Below are positions 1 through 8,728 of a stretch of 53,216 nucleotides of DNA, piece after piece (position 1 is the first letter of the stretch; every line of letters starts with the position of its first letter). The position numbers and the translations under genes were made by a program. The notes under the pieces were generated by a model. It saw only the letters and a program-made list of their open reading frames with translations. It did not search any database and had not been told where the DNA came from. The stretch is from Neptuniibacter sp. UBA6509 (GTDB lineage: Bacteria; Pseudomonadota; Gammaproteobacteria; Pseudomonadales; Balneatricaceae), in NCBI GenBank assembly GCA_002435145.1, contig DJLT01000006.1:1-53216 (forward strand), written 5' to 3'.

Positions 1-91
1 TTTTTTACATGACAGATGCAGTTAATAATAAATTATCCAGTACAGTTTCGATCTGTTACGGTTTGTGTATCTGAATTTAAGTGGGAATATT

Positions 92-1003
92 TTGAATCGT
101 TTAAATCTAAATCTGTTGCGTGCACTGGTGGTTATTCTGGAAGAGCGAAATGTCACCCGTGCTTCGGTACGTTTGCATTTAACGCAGTCGGCAATGAGTC
201 GCCAGTTGTCCCAGCTACGAGAGCATTTTAATGACCCTCTTTTAATTCGTGAAGGTAATGATTACTTGCTCAGTGCTAAAGCGAAGACGTTATTGCCGAG
301 AATTCAGACCATTTTATCTGATGTACAGAGTTTGACGGATGATGAGCTGTTTAATCCTGCAGAATGCCGCCGTTGTTTTAGCTTTGCTTGTACGGATCAT
401 GTTGCTCAATTTATCTTTCCCGATATTTTAGCGCGTTTGCAGAAAGAGGCACCGGGCATCGATATTCGTTTTGAAATGTGGCGTCCAGAATGGCTTCTTC
501 GTTTGGGTGATCTGCCTTTAGATTTAGCATCGACCACGACGAGTAGTTTGCCAGACAATGTTCATAGTATTCATATTGGCCACGATAGCCCTGTCTGCTT
601 AATGGCTAAGAATCACCCATTAGCTGGGATCGAATTAACTCTGGAGCAGATGCTTGAATACTCTTTTGTGCGTTTAAATAGTGGTGGTGATAAAGATTCG
701 TTCTTTGATAGAACGTTGGAAGAAAAAGGCTTAAATCGACGAGTTCTCTTTGAAGTCCCATTTTTTTCAGCGGCTTTCCAAGTGCTGGCTAGTAATCAGT
801 CGCTCCTGGTTTTACCTCTGCATATCGCTCGAAATGCACAGAAGCACTTTCCGTTAACTTATGCCTCTTTACCTTTGGATCAAGTACCTGAAAATCAGTA
901 TCACCTTTGTTGGCATGCGATACATCACCAAGATCCTGCTCATCGCTGGTTGCGCCATGCGATCACTGACCTCCTAAAAAGCCAGATGCATCTAGCTAAC
1001 TAA
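92..1003 (+). CDS. LysR-family transcriptional regulator
   Basis: A cytoplasmic DNA-binding regulator with the usual LysR layout. The N-terminal winged helix-turn-helix (about residues 1-60) contains the typical series RNVTRAS, LTQSAMSRQLSQLR and PLLIREG, followed by a two-lobed effector domain to about residue 303, normal for the family. The TTG at 92 is preferred because it gives MNRLNLNLLRALVVI, the classical family N-terminus, with a purine-rich stretch just before it; a GTG at 65 would add nine residues. The gene is co-directional with the LysE-type exporter 140 bp downstream, so it may control it, but LysR regulators more often act on divergent genes. The inducer cannot be predicted. 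Confidence 0.88.
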   Translation: MNRLNLNLLRALVVILEERNVTRASVRLHLTQSAMSRQLSQLREHFNDPLLIREGNDYLLSAKAKTLLPRIQTILSDVQSLTDDELFNPAECRRCFSFACTDHVAQFIFPDILARLQKEAPGIDIRFEMWRPEWLLRLGDLPLDLASTTTSSLPDNVHSIHIGHDSPVCLMAKNHPLAGIELTLEQMLEYSFVRLNSGGDKDSFFDRTLEEKGLNRRVLFEVPFFSAAFQVLASNQSLLVLPLHIARNAQKHFPLTYASLPLDQVPENQYHLCWHAIHHQDPAHRWLRHAITDLLKSQMHLAN

Positions 1004-1146
1004 ATTCGATCCAGTATGGGGTGAATGGCTGTAGGTTGAATGAATACTGGTTATGATTTTAGGTCATATCTTGTATTCTGAATTTGCATTTTTTTAATAA
1101 GCTAGGCCCCGCTAGAATGCAGCTATCTCTGAATTAGGTAACTGTA

Positions 1147-1752
1147 ATGACTTTGACTATTTGGCTTTCGTTAGTGGTTGTATGTGTTTTAGGTACTATT
1201 TCACCTGGGCCCAGCCTTGCGGTTGTATTACGTCAGACGTTAAGCAGTGGTCGTCGTCATGGGATGTTGACGAGCTTGAGCCACTCATTAGGGGTTGCGT
1301 TATGGGCGTTCTTAACTCTATGGGGCTTAGGTGTCTTAGTGACAAAGCACCCAGTGTTATATGACCTAATTACTTATGCCGGTGCGGCTTATTTAGCGTG
1401 GCTAGGTTTTAAAGCGTTGCGTTCAAAGGGCAGTGGTCAATTTGAACAAGAAAACGCTCAAAGCAGTTATTTTGCGGCGCTTGTCGATGGCGCGATGATA
1501 TCGCTTTTAAATCCTAAATTAGCGATTTTCTTTATCGCGCTTTTCTCTCAGTTTATCTCAGCAGAGCAGTTGATAAGCGATAAAATGATTATGGTAACAA
1601 CAGTCACTCTGATTGATTTAGTCTGGTTTATGAGCGTCGCAGTAGTACTGTCACAACCTAGAGTGATTAAGACGTTACGCGAAAAATCTAAAGCAATGGA
1701 TAAAATTAGTGGCGTGGTTATGATCGGCTTAGCACTACGGGTTATCGCGTAA
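1147..1752 (+). CDS. LysE/RhtB-family amino-acid exporter
   Basis: A 201-residue inner-membrane protein with about six hydrophobic segments, the size of RhtB/LysE exporters. Family signatures are visible: GTISPGPS near residues 16-23 in the first membrane segment, and SLLNPKLAIFFIALFSQF around 118-135. These proteins export amino acids or homoserine-like compounds using the proton gradient. The substrate cannot be read from sequence. It stands alone between a LysR gene and the convergent helicase gene. The start is ATG at 1147. Confidence 0.85.
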   Translation: MTLTIWLSLVVVCVLGTISPGPSLAVVLRQTLSSGRRHGMLTSLSHSLGVALWAFLTLWGLGVLVTKHPVLYDLITYAGAAYLAWLGFKALRSKGSGQFEQENAQSSYFAALVDGAMISLLNPKLAIFFIALFSQFISAEQLISDKMIMVTTVTLIDLVWFMSVAVVLSQPRVIKTLREKSKAMDKISGVVMIGLALRVIA

Positions 1753-1807
1753 CAGGGAAAAGGTAACGCAGAGAATAGGCAAAAGAGGTAAAGGCAAGAA
1801 AAGATAG

Positions 1808-1839
1808 ATTAAACAGGAGCAATGTGACCCCTGTTTAAT
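1808..1839. terminator. Inverted repeat between convergent genes
   Basis: Ten-base perfect arms (ATTAAACAGG and CCTGTTTAAT) flank a 12-base spacer in the gap between the convergent exporter and helicase genes. No U-tract follows on either strand, so a terminator role is inferred from position only. Confidence 0.35.
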
Positions 1840-1855
1840 GAGGGCTAGGGGGGCG

Positions 1856-3115
1856 TTACTTGTCTCCCCAGATTTTTTGGGCGGCCTGTGCTGCACGTAA
1901 TTTATCCTTTTTACTCATGCGCTTACCTTTGACCGGGGCTTGGCCTTTCTTTTCGCGTACTTCTAAAGGCACGATTGTGTCGCGTTCGAACCCTTCAATC
2001 TGCTCACGGGCTATGTTCTGTTTTATGCGCTTTTCGATCACCTTAAAGTGGTTATCGTTTTCGTGGTCGATAAATGAAAGCGCTAAACCTACTTCGCCTG
2101 CACGGCCTGTTCTTCCTATACGGTGAACGTAATCGGAAGGTGAACGGGGAAGATCATAGTTAAGTACGCAAGGAAGGTTAGGGATATCAATACCACGCGC
2201 AGCTAGATCAGTAGCCACCAAGATTTTACAGCGGCCAGCTTTAAAATCAGCGAGTGCGCCACTTCGCTCTGATTGGGTTAGATCGCCATGCAGCGCTTGT
2301 GCATTAATATCAGCCCGCGACAATTTTAAAATAACGTTATTCGCCGTACGTTTACTAGCAACAAAGATTAATACTTGAGGCCATTGCTCTGTTTTGATCA
2401 GATGTTTTAGCAGCATGGTACGGTTGTTACGATCCACTTCGATGGCCCGTTGTTCTAACTGTTCTGGGATAGTGGCTTCCTGCTTGATCACTATCTCAAC
2501 CGGATTATCCAGAATATCTTGAGTCAGGGAGCGTACGCTTTGTGGAAACGTTGCAGAGAACAAGAGGTTTTGACGCCGCTCGGGCAGTTCATCAAGAATA
2601 TCATCCAGTTCATCAGCAAAGCCTAGATCTAACATACGATCCGCTTCGTCCAAAACTAAAGTGTGGACGGCGCGAAGGTCGATGGCATTTCGTTTAAACA
2701 GGTCAATCAAACGGCCAGGTGTGGCCACTACAATATCGCAACCACTGCGCATCGCTTGCATCTGTGTATTGATCGATACACCACCATAAACCGCGAGGGA
2801 TTTTAGCTTTCTGGGAAAGTATTTAGCGTATTGTTGAACTGCTTCTTCTACCTGAACCGCTAACTCACGTGTAGGGACCAATACCAATACATTGGCGTGA
2901 TTGCTACGAGGCGCTAGGCCTACTTTCATCTTCTCTAAAATAGGCAGCACAAAACCTGCAGTTTTACCTGAACCTGTTTCTGCCGCCGCCAGAAGATCAT
3001 TGCCTTCTAGTACAGCGGGAATTGCTTTTAACTGGATAGGTGTAGCTTGTTCATAACCTAAGTCGTTAACAGCTTGGAGTAAGAAATCAGAAAGGCCAAG
3101 AGAGGTAAAAGACAT
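1856..3115 (-). CDS. rhlE: DEAD-box ATP-dependent RNA helicase, RhlE type
   Basis: A 419-residue helicase with all core motifs in order: Q motif near residues 3-33, Walker A AAETGSGKT (44-52), PTRELA (81-86), TPGR (132-135), DEAD (156-159), SAT (187-189), and HRIGRTGRAG in the second RecA-like lobe. The C-terminal tail of about 60 residues is short and lysine-rich, as in RhlE-like proteins that act in RNA turnover or ribosome assembly. The start MSFTSLGLSD is canonical. Assignment to the DEAD family is certain; the RhlE subgroup is inferred from overall resemblance and the short basic tail. Confidence 0.93.
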   Translation of the reverse strand: MSFTSLGLSDFLLQAVNDLGYEQATPIQLKAIPAVLEGNDLLAAAETGSGKTAGFVLPILEKMKVGLAPRSNHANVLVLVPTRELAVQVEEAVQQYAKYFPRKLKSLAVYGGVSINTQMQAMRSGCDIVVATPGRLIDLFKRNAIDLRAVHTLVLDEADRMLDLGFADELDDILDELPERRQNLLFSATFPQSVRSLTQDILDNPVEIVIKQEATIPEQLEQRAIEVDRNNRTMLLKHLIKTEQWPQVLIFVASKRTANNVILKLSRADINAQALHGDLTQSERSGALADFKAGRCKILVATDLAARGIDIPNLPCVLNYDLPRSPSDYVHRIGRTGRAGEVGLALSFIDHENDNHFKVIEKRIKQNIAREQIEGFERDTIVPLEVREKKGQAPVKGKRMSKKDKLRAAQAAQKIWGDK

Positions 3116-3325
3116 AAAACAAAAGGTGCTCAGTGGTGAGATAAGATTAAGCGTAATTCTACCAGAAGTCGGAGGATTTATCGGCCTGTTCTTTAAGAGA
3201 GAGTTAGAAATTCACTAACTACAAAAAGCTGGTAATAGGTCTTTTTGCAATTTAGTTGTATTAGGCGGTGCGGATTGTATATAAAGATCACCAATACTTA
3301 CTTAACTTCTCTACGGATAGTTAGC

Positions 3326-4015
3326 ATGAAATGGATTATTTCAACGTTGTTTTTAACATTATCGATGAGTGTTCAAGCGTCTTGCGTTATTTTGCTCCAC
3401 GGCTTAGCTCGCTCTGATTATTCAATGGAGAAACTTGGGGATGAACTGTCTCAAGCGGGTTTTTCCATCGTTAATCAAAGTTATCCCTCTAGGGAGTACC
3501 CGATTGAACGTTTAGCTGAGTTAGCGATCGTACCCGCACTTAAAAAATGCTCAATAGGTCAACCCGTTAATTTCGTGACTCACTCTTTAGGTGGGATCTT
3601 AGTTCGTCAGTACTTGAGTCAACATTCGATTGAGAATTTGAATCGAGTTGTGATGTTAGGGCCTCCAAATAAAGGCAGTGAGGTCGTGGATAAGCTGGGC
3701 GCTGTACCCGGATTCCACTTTATTAATGGCGATGCAGGCATGCAACTGGGAACCAGTGAAGTGAGTGTTCCTAATGAGCTGGGAGAGGCTCATTTTGATG
3801 TGGGGATTATTGCTGGGACTCGGAGTATTAATTGGATTCTCTCGTTTCTTATTCCTGATACAGATGACGGTAAAGTGTCGATTGAAAATACTAAGTTGGT
3901 AGGTATGAATGATCATATAGAGATGCCTGTAACTCATCCTTTTATGATGAGGAATGATCAGGTTATAGCGCAAGTCGTTCACTATTTAAAGCGTGGTGAA
4001 TTTGAACGTCACTAG
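3326..4015 (+). CDS. Exported alpha/beta hydrolase, lipase-like
   Basis: A 229-residue hydrolase. ATG 3326 is chosen over longer starts because it follows a GGATAG element and opens directly with a signal peptide (MKWIISTLFL..., likely cleaved after VQA, residues 17-19), so the protein is predicted periplasmic or secreted. The oxyanion region LLHGLARS (23-30) and the nucleophile elbow THSLGG (Ser87) match small triacylglycerol-lipase or esterase-like hydrolases. A histidine within NDHIEMPVTHPFMM near the C-terminus is a candidate for the catalytic base. Substrate unknown. It is divergent from the helicase gene. Confidence 0.8.
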   Translation: MKWIISTLFLTLSMSVQASCVILLHGLARSDYSMEKLGDELSQAGFSIVNQSYPSREYPIERLAELAIVPALKKCSIGQPVNFVTHSLGGILVRQYLSQHSIENLNRVVMLGPPNKGSEVVDKLGAVPGFHFINGDAGMQLGTSEVSVPNELGEAHFDVGIIAGTRSINWILSFLIPDTDDGKVSIENTKLVGMNDHIEMPVTHPFMMRNDQVIAQVVHYLKRGEFERH

Positions 4016-4099
4016 CTTTTTGATGTTTATTTGATCAAAGCGGGTCTGTTTTGGTCGGTTATCTACAACTAAACCATAAATAAATGAGTACATAATACA

Positions 4100-5050
4100 A
4101 TGATGTCAGGCCTTTCAAAGCCCATAAACGCTGAATATAGCCGGCGCATCAATCGAGCTATGCAATATATAGTTGATCATTTGGATAACCCTCCTAGTTT
4201 GGATGATGTTGCTCGGTTTAGTTATTTCTCTCCCTTTCATTTTCATCGGATTTTTCACGCCATAGTTGGGGAAACTGTAAATGACTTTATGATGCGTAAG
4301 CGAATGGAGCTTGCTGTGTGTAGGTTGCTAAGTCAGCGTGAAAAGAGCATCACTGAAGTTGCAAATATAGGTGGTTTTTCATCCAGCGCTAATTTTTCTA
4401 AAGCATTTAAACTCTATTTTGGTATTACCCCTAGTCAGTTGCGATCACCCTCGTCATCTAAAAGCAGCAAGATTGGAAAACTTTATAGCAAGTATGGAAA
4501 AGCCTTTAATCCTCAGGATTTGTATTCTCAATTTGTCACTAACGAGCAGATATTCGATAGCGAGAAATTAGAGGAACTTTTGATGAATGTACGGATTGAA
4601 AAACTAGAGGCTAAATCTATTGCACTGTTAACTGCGCCGAATGGTTATGAACTTGAGGGCATATTTAGTACCTGGGATAAACTTATTGCTTGGGGGCAAT
4701 CTATTGGAATCGAGGAGAGTGAGCAAGAGTGGTTTGCTATTTGTCACGATAACCCTATGGTTACGCCTACGGAGCAATGCCGATACGATGCAGCCATTAT
4801 GGTCGATGAGGCAATGAAAGTGGCAGCTCCTTATACAAAGCAGGTAATCCCAGAAGGTCAGTATGCCGTCGCTTATTACAAAGGTGATGGAGATAAAGTG
4901 AGTAATTTCTATATGGAACTGTACTCTGCATGGCTACCGACAAGTGGCTTTGAACCTGATGATTATCCACCTATAGCGCACTATTTAAATGATGTAAGGG
5001 CGGATGGTCATGTTGAGATGGAGTTGAATATTAAACTCAAAGCGCTATAG
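4100..5050 (+). CDS. AraC-family regulator with GyrI-like effector domain
   Basis: A 316-residue two-domain regulator. Residues about 12-112 form an AraC/XylS DNA-binding domain at the N-terminus, with paired helix-turn-helix motifs (PPSLDDVARFSYFSPFHFHRIF and KSITEVANIGGFSSSANFSKAFK) and the ending FGITPSQLR. Residues about 150-316 resemble the GyrI-like small-molecule-binding domain (RIEKLEAKSIA near its start; CRYDAAIMVD and VEMELNIKL at its end). This order is that of the SoxS/Rob-like AraC-GyrI proteins, which respond to hydrophobic or drug-like ligands. It has no obvious target next to it. Confidence 0.9.
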   Translation: MMSGLSKPINAEYSRRINRAMQYIVDHLDNPPSLDDVARFSYFSPFHFHRIFHAIVGETVNDFMMRKRMELAVCRLLSQREKSITEVANIGGFSSSANFSKAFKLYFGITPSQLRSPSSSKSSKIGKLYSKYGKAFNPQDLYSQFVTNEQIFDSEKLEELLMNVRIEKLEAKSIALLTAPNGYELEGIFSTWDKLIAWGQSIGIEESEQEWFAICHDNPMVTPTEQCRYDAAIMVDEAMKVAAPYTKQVIPEGQYAVAYYKGDGDKVSNFYMELYSAWLPTSGFEPDDYPPIAHYLNDVRADGHVEMELNIKLKAL

Positions 5051-5080
5051 CTTGATTAGAATAAGCTGAGCAGGGCACCC

Positions 5081-5110
5081 AAGCGGATGCCTTGTTCATA
5101 TAATCCGCTT
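5081..5110. terminator. Inverted repeat between araC-type gene and xthA
   Basis: Eight-base arms AAGCGGAT and ATCCGCTT around a 14-base spacer lie in the convergent gap. There is no U-tract, so function as a terminator is a guess from location. Confidence 0.3.
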
Positions 5111-5115
5111 ATAGA

Positions 5116-5931
5116 TTACAGATTAAGTTCAGCCCAAATAGGCGCGTGATCAGAAGGCTTTTCCATCCCTCTGATTTCGTAATCGACACCTGCATCTTGG
5201 CATTTCTCTAATAGCGGCTTAGTTAGCAAAATACCATCAATGCGTAGTCCGCGTTTCGGGTCGTCTGCAAAACCTTTTGAGCGGTAATCAAACCAGCTGA
5301 AGACGCGATCTTCATCAGGGTTAAGGTGACGGAAACAATCAGTTACACCCCATCCCGTTAGTTTTGCATACCATTCACGCTCTTCCGGTTGGAAGCTAGC
5401 TTTACCGGTTTTTAACCAACGCTTACGGTTAGGTTCGCCAATACCAATATCTTTGTCTTCTGGAGAGATATTTAGGTCGCCCATAATGACAAGATTTTGC
5501 TCCGCTGAGCAGTGCTCTTCTAAATGACTTTGTAAGTCAGCATAGAACTTACGCTTCGCAGGAAACTTGACTTCATGGTCAACACTTTCTCCTTGTGGAA
5601 AGTAACCATTCATAACACGAACAGTATTGCCCTGATCAGTTTCATAATCCCCCATGATCATGCGCTTTTGCGCATCTTCGTCATCGGTGAGGTATCCCTT
5701 TTGTATATTGCTTAGGGGCTTCTTAGATACGAGGCATACACCGTAGTGACCTTTTTGGCCATGAATCTCTACGTGATAACCCATGGCTTCTACATCAGCA
5801 ATGGGGAATGCTTCGTCATGGACTTTGGTTTCCTGTAAACCAATCACATCAGGTTGGTATTTATCGATAACCGCTTGTAGTTGATGAAGGCGAGAGCGGA
5901 GTCCATTAACGTTGAAGCATATAAGTTTCAT
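5116..5931 (-). CDS. xthA: Exodeoxyribonuclease III
   Basis: A 271-residue cytoplasmic DNA-repair nuclease of the endonuclease/exonuclease/phosphatase fold, an AP endonuclease and 3'-to-5' exonuclease in base-excision repair. It shows the metal-binding FNVNGLR start, GLQETK (catalytic Glu about residue 34), [11 protein letters not shown], and the C-terminal [10 protein letters not shown]. Its length equals that of E. coli ExoIII-type proteins. It is divergent from the glutathione reductase gene, two oxidative-stress functions back to back, but no shared operator was recognised in the 177-bp gap. Confidence 0.95.
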   Translation of the reverse strand: MKLICFNVNGLRSRLHQLQAVIDKYQPDVIGLQETKVHDEAFPIADVEAMGYHVEIHGQKGHYGVCLVSKKPLSNIQKGYLTDDEDAQKRMIMGDYETDQGNTVRVMNGYFPQGESVDHEVKFPAKRKFYADLQSHLEEHCSAEQNLVIMGDLNISPEDKDIGIGEPNRKRWLKTGKASFQPEEREWYAKLTGWGVTDCFRHLNPDEDRVFSWFDYRSKGFADDPKRGLRIDGILLTKPLLEKCQDAGVDYEIRGMEKPSDHAPIWAELNL

Positions 5932-6108
5932 GTGACCGGTGTCCTGATCAGAAAATAAAACAGGATTTTAGTGAACAAATAGGATTAAGGATACTCATAT
6001 TGAATTAGTTATTTCTATTAAGGCGTTTAACTTTCTTTATTGGCCTCCATATAAATGCTTAAGTAAAGTAAGCGAAACACAATTTTGCACAATGAAAAGG
6101 AGCCAGCT

Positions 6109-7467
6109 GTGGCGGAATATGATTTTGATCTATTTGTAATTGGTGCCGGTTCAGGCGGTGTACGTGCAGCACGAATGGCAGCAGGTATGGGTGTAAAAGT
6201 AGCTATCGCGGAAGATCGTCATTTAGGTGGTACTTGTGTCAATGTGGGTTGTGTGCCCAAAAAGCTGTTTGTTTATGCTTCCCAGTATGCAGAAGGTTTT
6301 GCTGAAGCGGCGGGTTTTGGTTTAACTAATTCAGGTGTTGATTTTGATTGGCCAACTCTCCGCGATAATAAAACTCGTGAGATAGAGCGGCTTAATGGTA
6401 TTTATCAAAACATGCTGGTTAATTCAGGGTGTGAATTGATTAATGGTCGTGCAGTGCTGGTTGATGATCATACCGTAGCAGTGGGTGATACACAGTACAC
6501 AGCAGAGAGAATTCTAGTGGCTGTAGGCGGCTGGCCCAATGTGCCGGAAATTCCTGGTAGCGAATATATTATTAGCTCAAATGAGGTTTTCTATTTAGAA
6601 GAGTTCCCTAAACGCGCACTTGTGGTTGGCGGCGGTTATATAGCGGTTGAGTTTGCGGGCATTTTTGCTGGTTTAGGTACTGAAACGAAACTGGCTTATC
6701 GTGGAGATATGTTCTTACGCGGTTTTGATAATGAGATCCGTGAATTTACAGCAACCGAAGTGGCTAAGAAGGGCGTTGATCTTCTTTTCAATAATAATGT
6801 TGAATCTATTGAGAAGCAGGGTGATGGTTCATTCATCGCGACAATGACGGATGGTTCTTCTATAGAAACTGATCTTATTATGTATGCAACGGGTCGAAAT
6901 CCTAAAGTTGCGAATCTAGGTTTAGAAGAGGTCGGTATTAAACAAGGCAAAAATGGCGCGATCATTGTGAATGATCAGTTCCAAACTAATGTGCCTTCGG
7001 TGTATGCGGTCGGTGATGTGATCGATCGTGTTCAATTAACACCTGTGGCCCTTGCTGAAGGCATGGCGTTAGTACATAACCTTTATGCAGGAGCGAATCA
7101 AAAGGTTGATTATGATCTGATTCCGACCGCTGTTTTTTGCCAGCCAAACATCGGTACAGTAGGCCTAAGTGAGGAACAAGCCCGTGAACAGTACGCTAAT
7201 GTCGAGGTGTATAAATCCAGCTTTAGAGCGATGAAGCATACTTTAAGTGGCAGTGAAGAGCGCACGTTTATGAAGATGCTGGTGGATGCGGATTCTCGTA
7301 AAGTGATCGGTGTGCATATGGTTGGACCTGATGCTGGCGAAATTATCCAAGGTATAGGGATTGCGCTTAAAGCGGGTGCGACGAAAGAGGTGTTCGATGC
7401 AACGATTGGTATTCATCCAACGGCGGCGGAAGAGTTTGTAACTATGCGTGAGCCTGCTTCAAGTTAA
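6109..7467 (+). CDS. gorA: Glutathione reductase
   Basis: A 452-residue FAD- and NADPH-dependent reductase that regenerates GSH from GSSG in the cytoplasm. Visible are the FAD-binding VIGAGSGGVRAARMAA (about 10-25), the redox pair in GGTCVNVGCVPKK (Cys43 and Cys48), the second dinucleotide-binding VVGGGYIAVEFAG followed by the arginine-containing RGDMFLRGFD typical of NADPH-specific enzymes, and the C-terminal GIHPTAAEEF with the catalytic His/Glu. The GTG at 6109 is chosen because a clear AAGGAG lies seven bases upstream and it gives MAEYDFDLFVIG. Confidence 0.95.
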   Translation: MAEYDFDLFVIGAGSGGVRAARMAAGMGVKVAIAEDRHLGGTCVNVGCVPKKLFVYASQYAEGFAEAAGFGLTNSGVDFDWPTLRDNKTREIERLNGIYQNMLVNSGCELINGRAVLVDDHTVAVGDTQYTAERILVAVGGWPNVPEIPGSEYIISSNEVFYLEEFPKRALVVGGGYIAVEFAGIFAGLGTETKLAYRGDMFLRGFDNEIREFTATEVAKKGVDLLFNNNVESIEKQGDGSFIATMTDGSSIETDLIMYATGRNPKVANLGLEEVGIKQGKNGAIIVNDQFQTNVPSVYAVGDVIDRVQLTPVALAEGMALVHNLYAGANQKVDYDLIPTAVFCQPNIGTVGLSEEQAREQYANVEVYKSSFRAMKHTLSGSEERTFMKMLVDADSRKVIGVHMVGPDAGEIIQGIGIALKAGATKEVFDATIGIHPTAAEEFVTMREPASS

Positions 7468-7780
7468 ATGTTTAGATAGATCATTTCTTTGTCTTCGCTC
7501 TGATCAGCAAGAGTTGATCATGAGCGAAGCTTCCTCCCGCCTTATCCGTTCCCTGTGGTAATGCTCTGCATTTATCATTTTATAAGTTTGTGCCTGCGAA
7601 CCTCCGTTTTTATGCGCTTTTTCACATTTAGCACCTGGCGCCTTTTTAATACCTTTCTTATTTATTTTTAACACTTTTTATGACTTGGGTTCGGATGAAC
7701 TATATTTATTTATATTTCTAGCTTTTAGACTAGCGCCTCAAAAAAAGCGTTTGATTTGGCTGTTATAGGTACAGGTAAAT
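7468..7780. other. Intergenic region with strong hairpin
   Basis: Contains the gorA-proximal hairpin at 7493-7529, then an AT-rich stretch before the cytochrome peroxidase gene. I found no convincing FNR box, sigma-70 pair or small coding frame here. Confidence 0.5.
7493..7529 (+). terminator. Hairpin downstream of gorA
   Basis: CTTCGCTC-TGATCA pairs with TGATCA-T-GAGCGAAG, a 14-bp stem with a single bulged T and an 8-base loop, 25 bases after the gorA stop. No run of T follows, so it may be an mRNA 3'-end stabiliser rather than a classic intrinsic terminator. Confidence 0.5.
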
Positions 7781-8728
7781 ATGCGGGACATTTTAAAACT
7801 TTTAAGCTGTATGCTGTTTTCATTCTCTGTTGCAGCAATGGAACCTATTACACCACTTGAAGCCGTTCAAGACCTTTCTCTTGATAAGGTACGCTTAGGA
7901 CAGAAGTTATTTAGTGATGAGCGACTATCTCGCGATAATTCAGTTAGTTGCTTAAGCTGTCATGATCTGTCGATAAACGGTGCAGATGAAAAGTCACTTT
8001 CACTCGGAATTAATGGAAAAAAGGCAGTTATTAAAACGCCGACGGTTTACAACACTACCTATAATTTTGCCCAGTTTTGGGACGGGCGTAGCCGGACGCT
8101 TGAAAACCAAGTATCGGGACCGATTCATAACCCTCTTGAGATGGGCTCTCATTGGGGAGAGGTTATTCGTAAACTGCAAAATGATGCGGCGATAGTCCGT
8201 AGTTTTAATACGTTGTATGACGATGGCCTCACAGCATCAAATATAGCTGATGCAATTGCAACATTTGAGCGCTCTCTAGTGACAGTAGATTCTGATTTTG
8301 ATCGCTGGTTAAAAGGTGAAGAGAATGTACTGTCAGAGGAGGCAAAGCAGGGTTATGCCTTATTTAAGAGCTATGGCTGTATTAGCTGTCATCAGGGAAG
8401 AAATGTCGGCGGTAATATGTATGCGCATATGGGGACGTTTGGGAACTATTTTTCGGATAGAAAACTGCCTATAACCAAGGCGGATTACGGTCGATTTAAT
8501 GTTACTGGTATTGAGGAAGATAAATATCTCTTTAAAGTGCCTAGCCTAAGGTTGGTGTCATTACAGAAATATTTTTTTCATGATGCCAGTGAAAGCAATC
8601 TTGAGTCTGCAGTTAAAATTATGGCGTATTACCAACTCGGTAGGGACGTGAATGATACTGATGCAAAACTTATTGCGAAATTTCTTCAAAGTTTAGTGGG
8701 TAGGCATACACTTTTGGAGCAGAGATGA
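7781..8728 (+). CDS. Di-haem cytochrome c peroxidase family protein
   Basis: A 315-residue exported protein: signal peptide about residues 1-19, then two c-type haem sites, CLSCH (57-61) and CISCH (200-204). FWDGRSRTLENQVSGPIHNPLEMG (99-122) and PTVYN (87-91) are hallmarks of bacterial CcpA/MauG-like peroxidases, which reduce hydrogen peroxide with electrons from periplasmic cytochromes. The stop codon overlaps the start of the next gene (ATGA at 8725-8728), so the peroxidase and the c-di-GMP protein are very probably translationally coupled. This suggests redox or peroxide input to c-di-GMP signalling, which is an inference from coupling only. Confidence 0.9.
   Translation: MRDILKLLSCMLFSFSVAAMEPITPLEAVQDLSLDKVRLGQKLFSDERLSRDNSVSCLSCHDLSINGADEKSLSLGINGKKAVIKTPTVYNTTYNFAQFWDGRSRTLENQVSGPIHNPLEMGSHWGEVIRKLQNDAAIVRSFNTLYDDGLTASNIADAIATFERSLVTVDSDFDRWLKGEENVLSEEAKQGYALFKSYGCISCHQGRNVGGNMYAHMGTFGNYFSDRKLPITKADYGRFNVTGIEEDKYLFKVPSLRLVSLQKYFFHDASESNLESAVKIMAYYQLGRDVNDTDAKLIAKFLQSLVGRHTLLEQR

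Noticed and set aside
3656-3982. 108-codon minus-strand open frame inside the lipase-like gene
   Set aside because: Fully antisense to a well-supported gene, with no family features.
7501-7520. Repeated TGATCA as an FNR site before the cytochrome peroxidase gene
   Set aside because: The half-sites are not spaced TGAT-N4-ATCA as required and are explained by the stem of the gorA hairpin.
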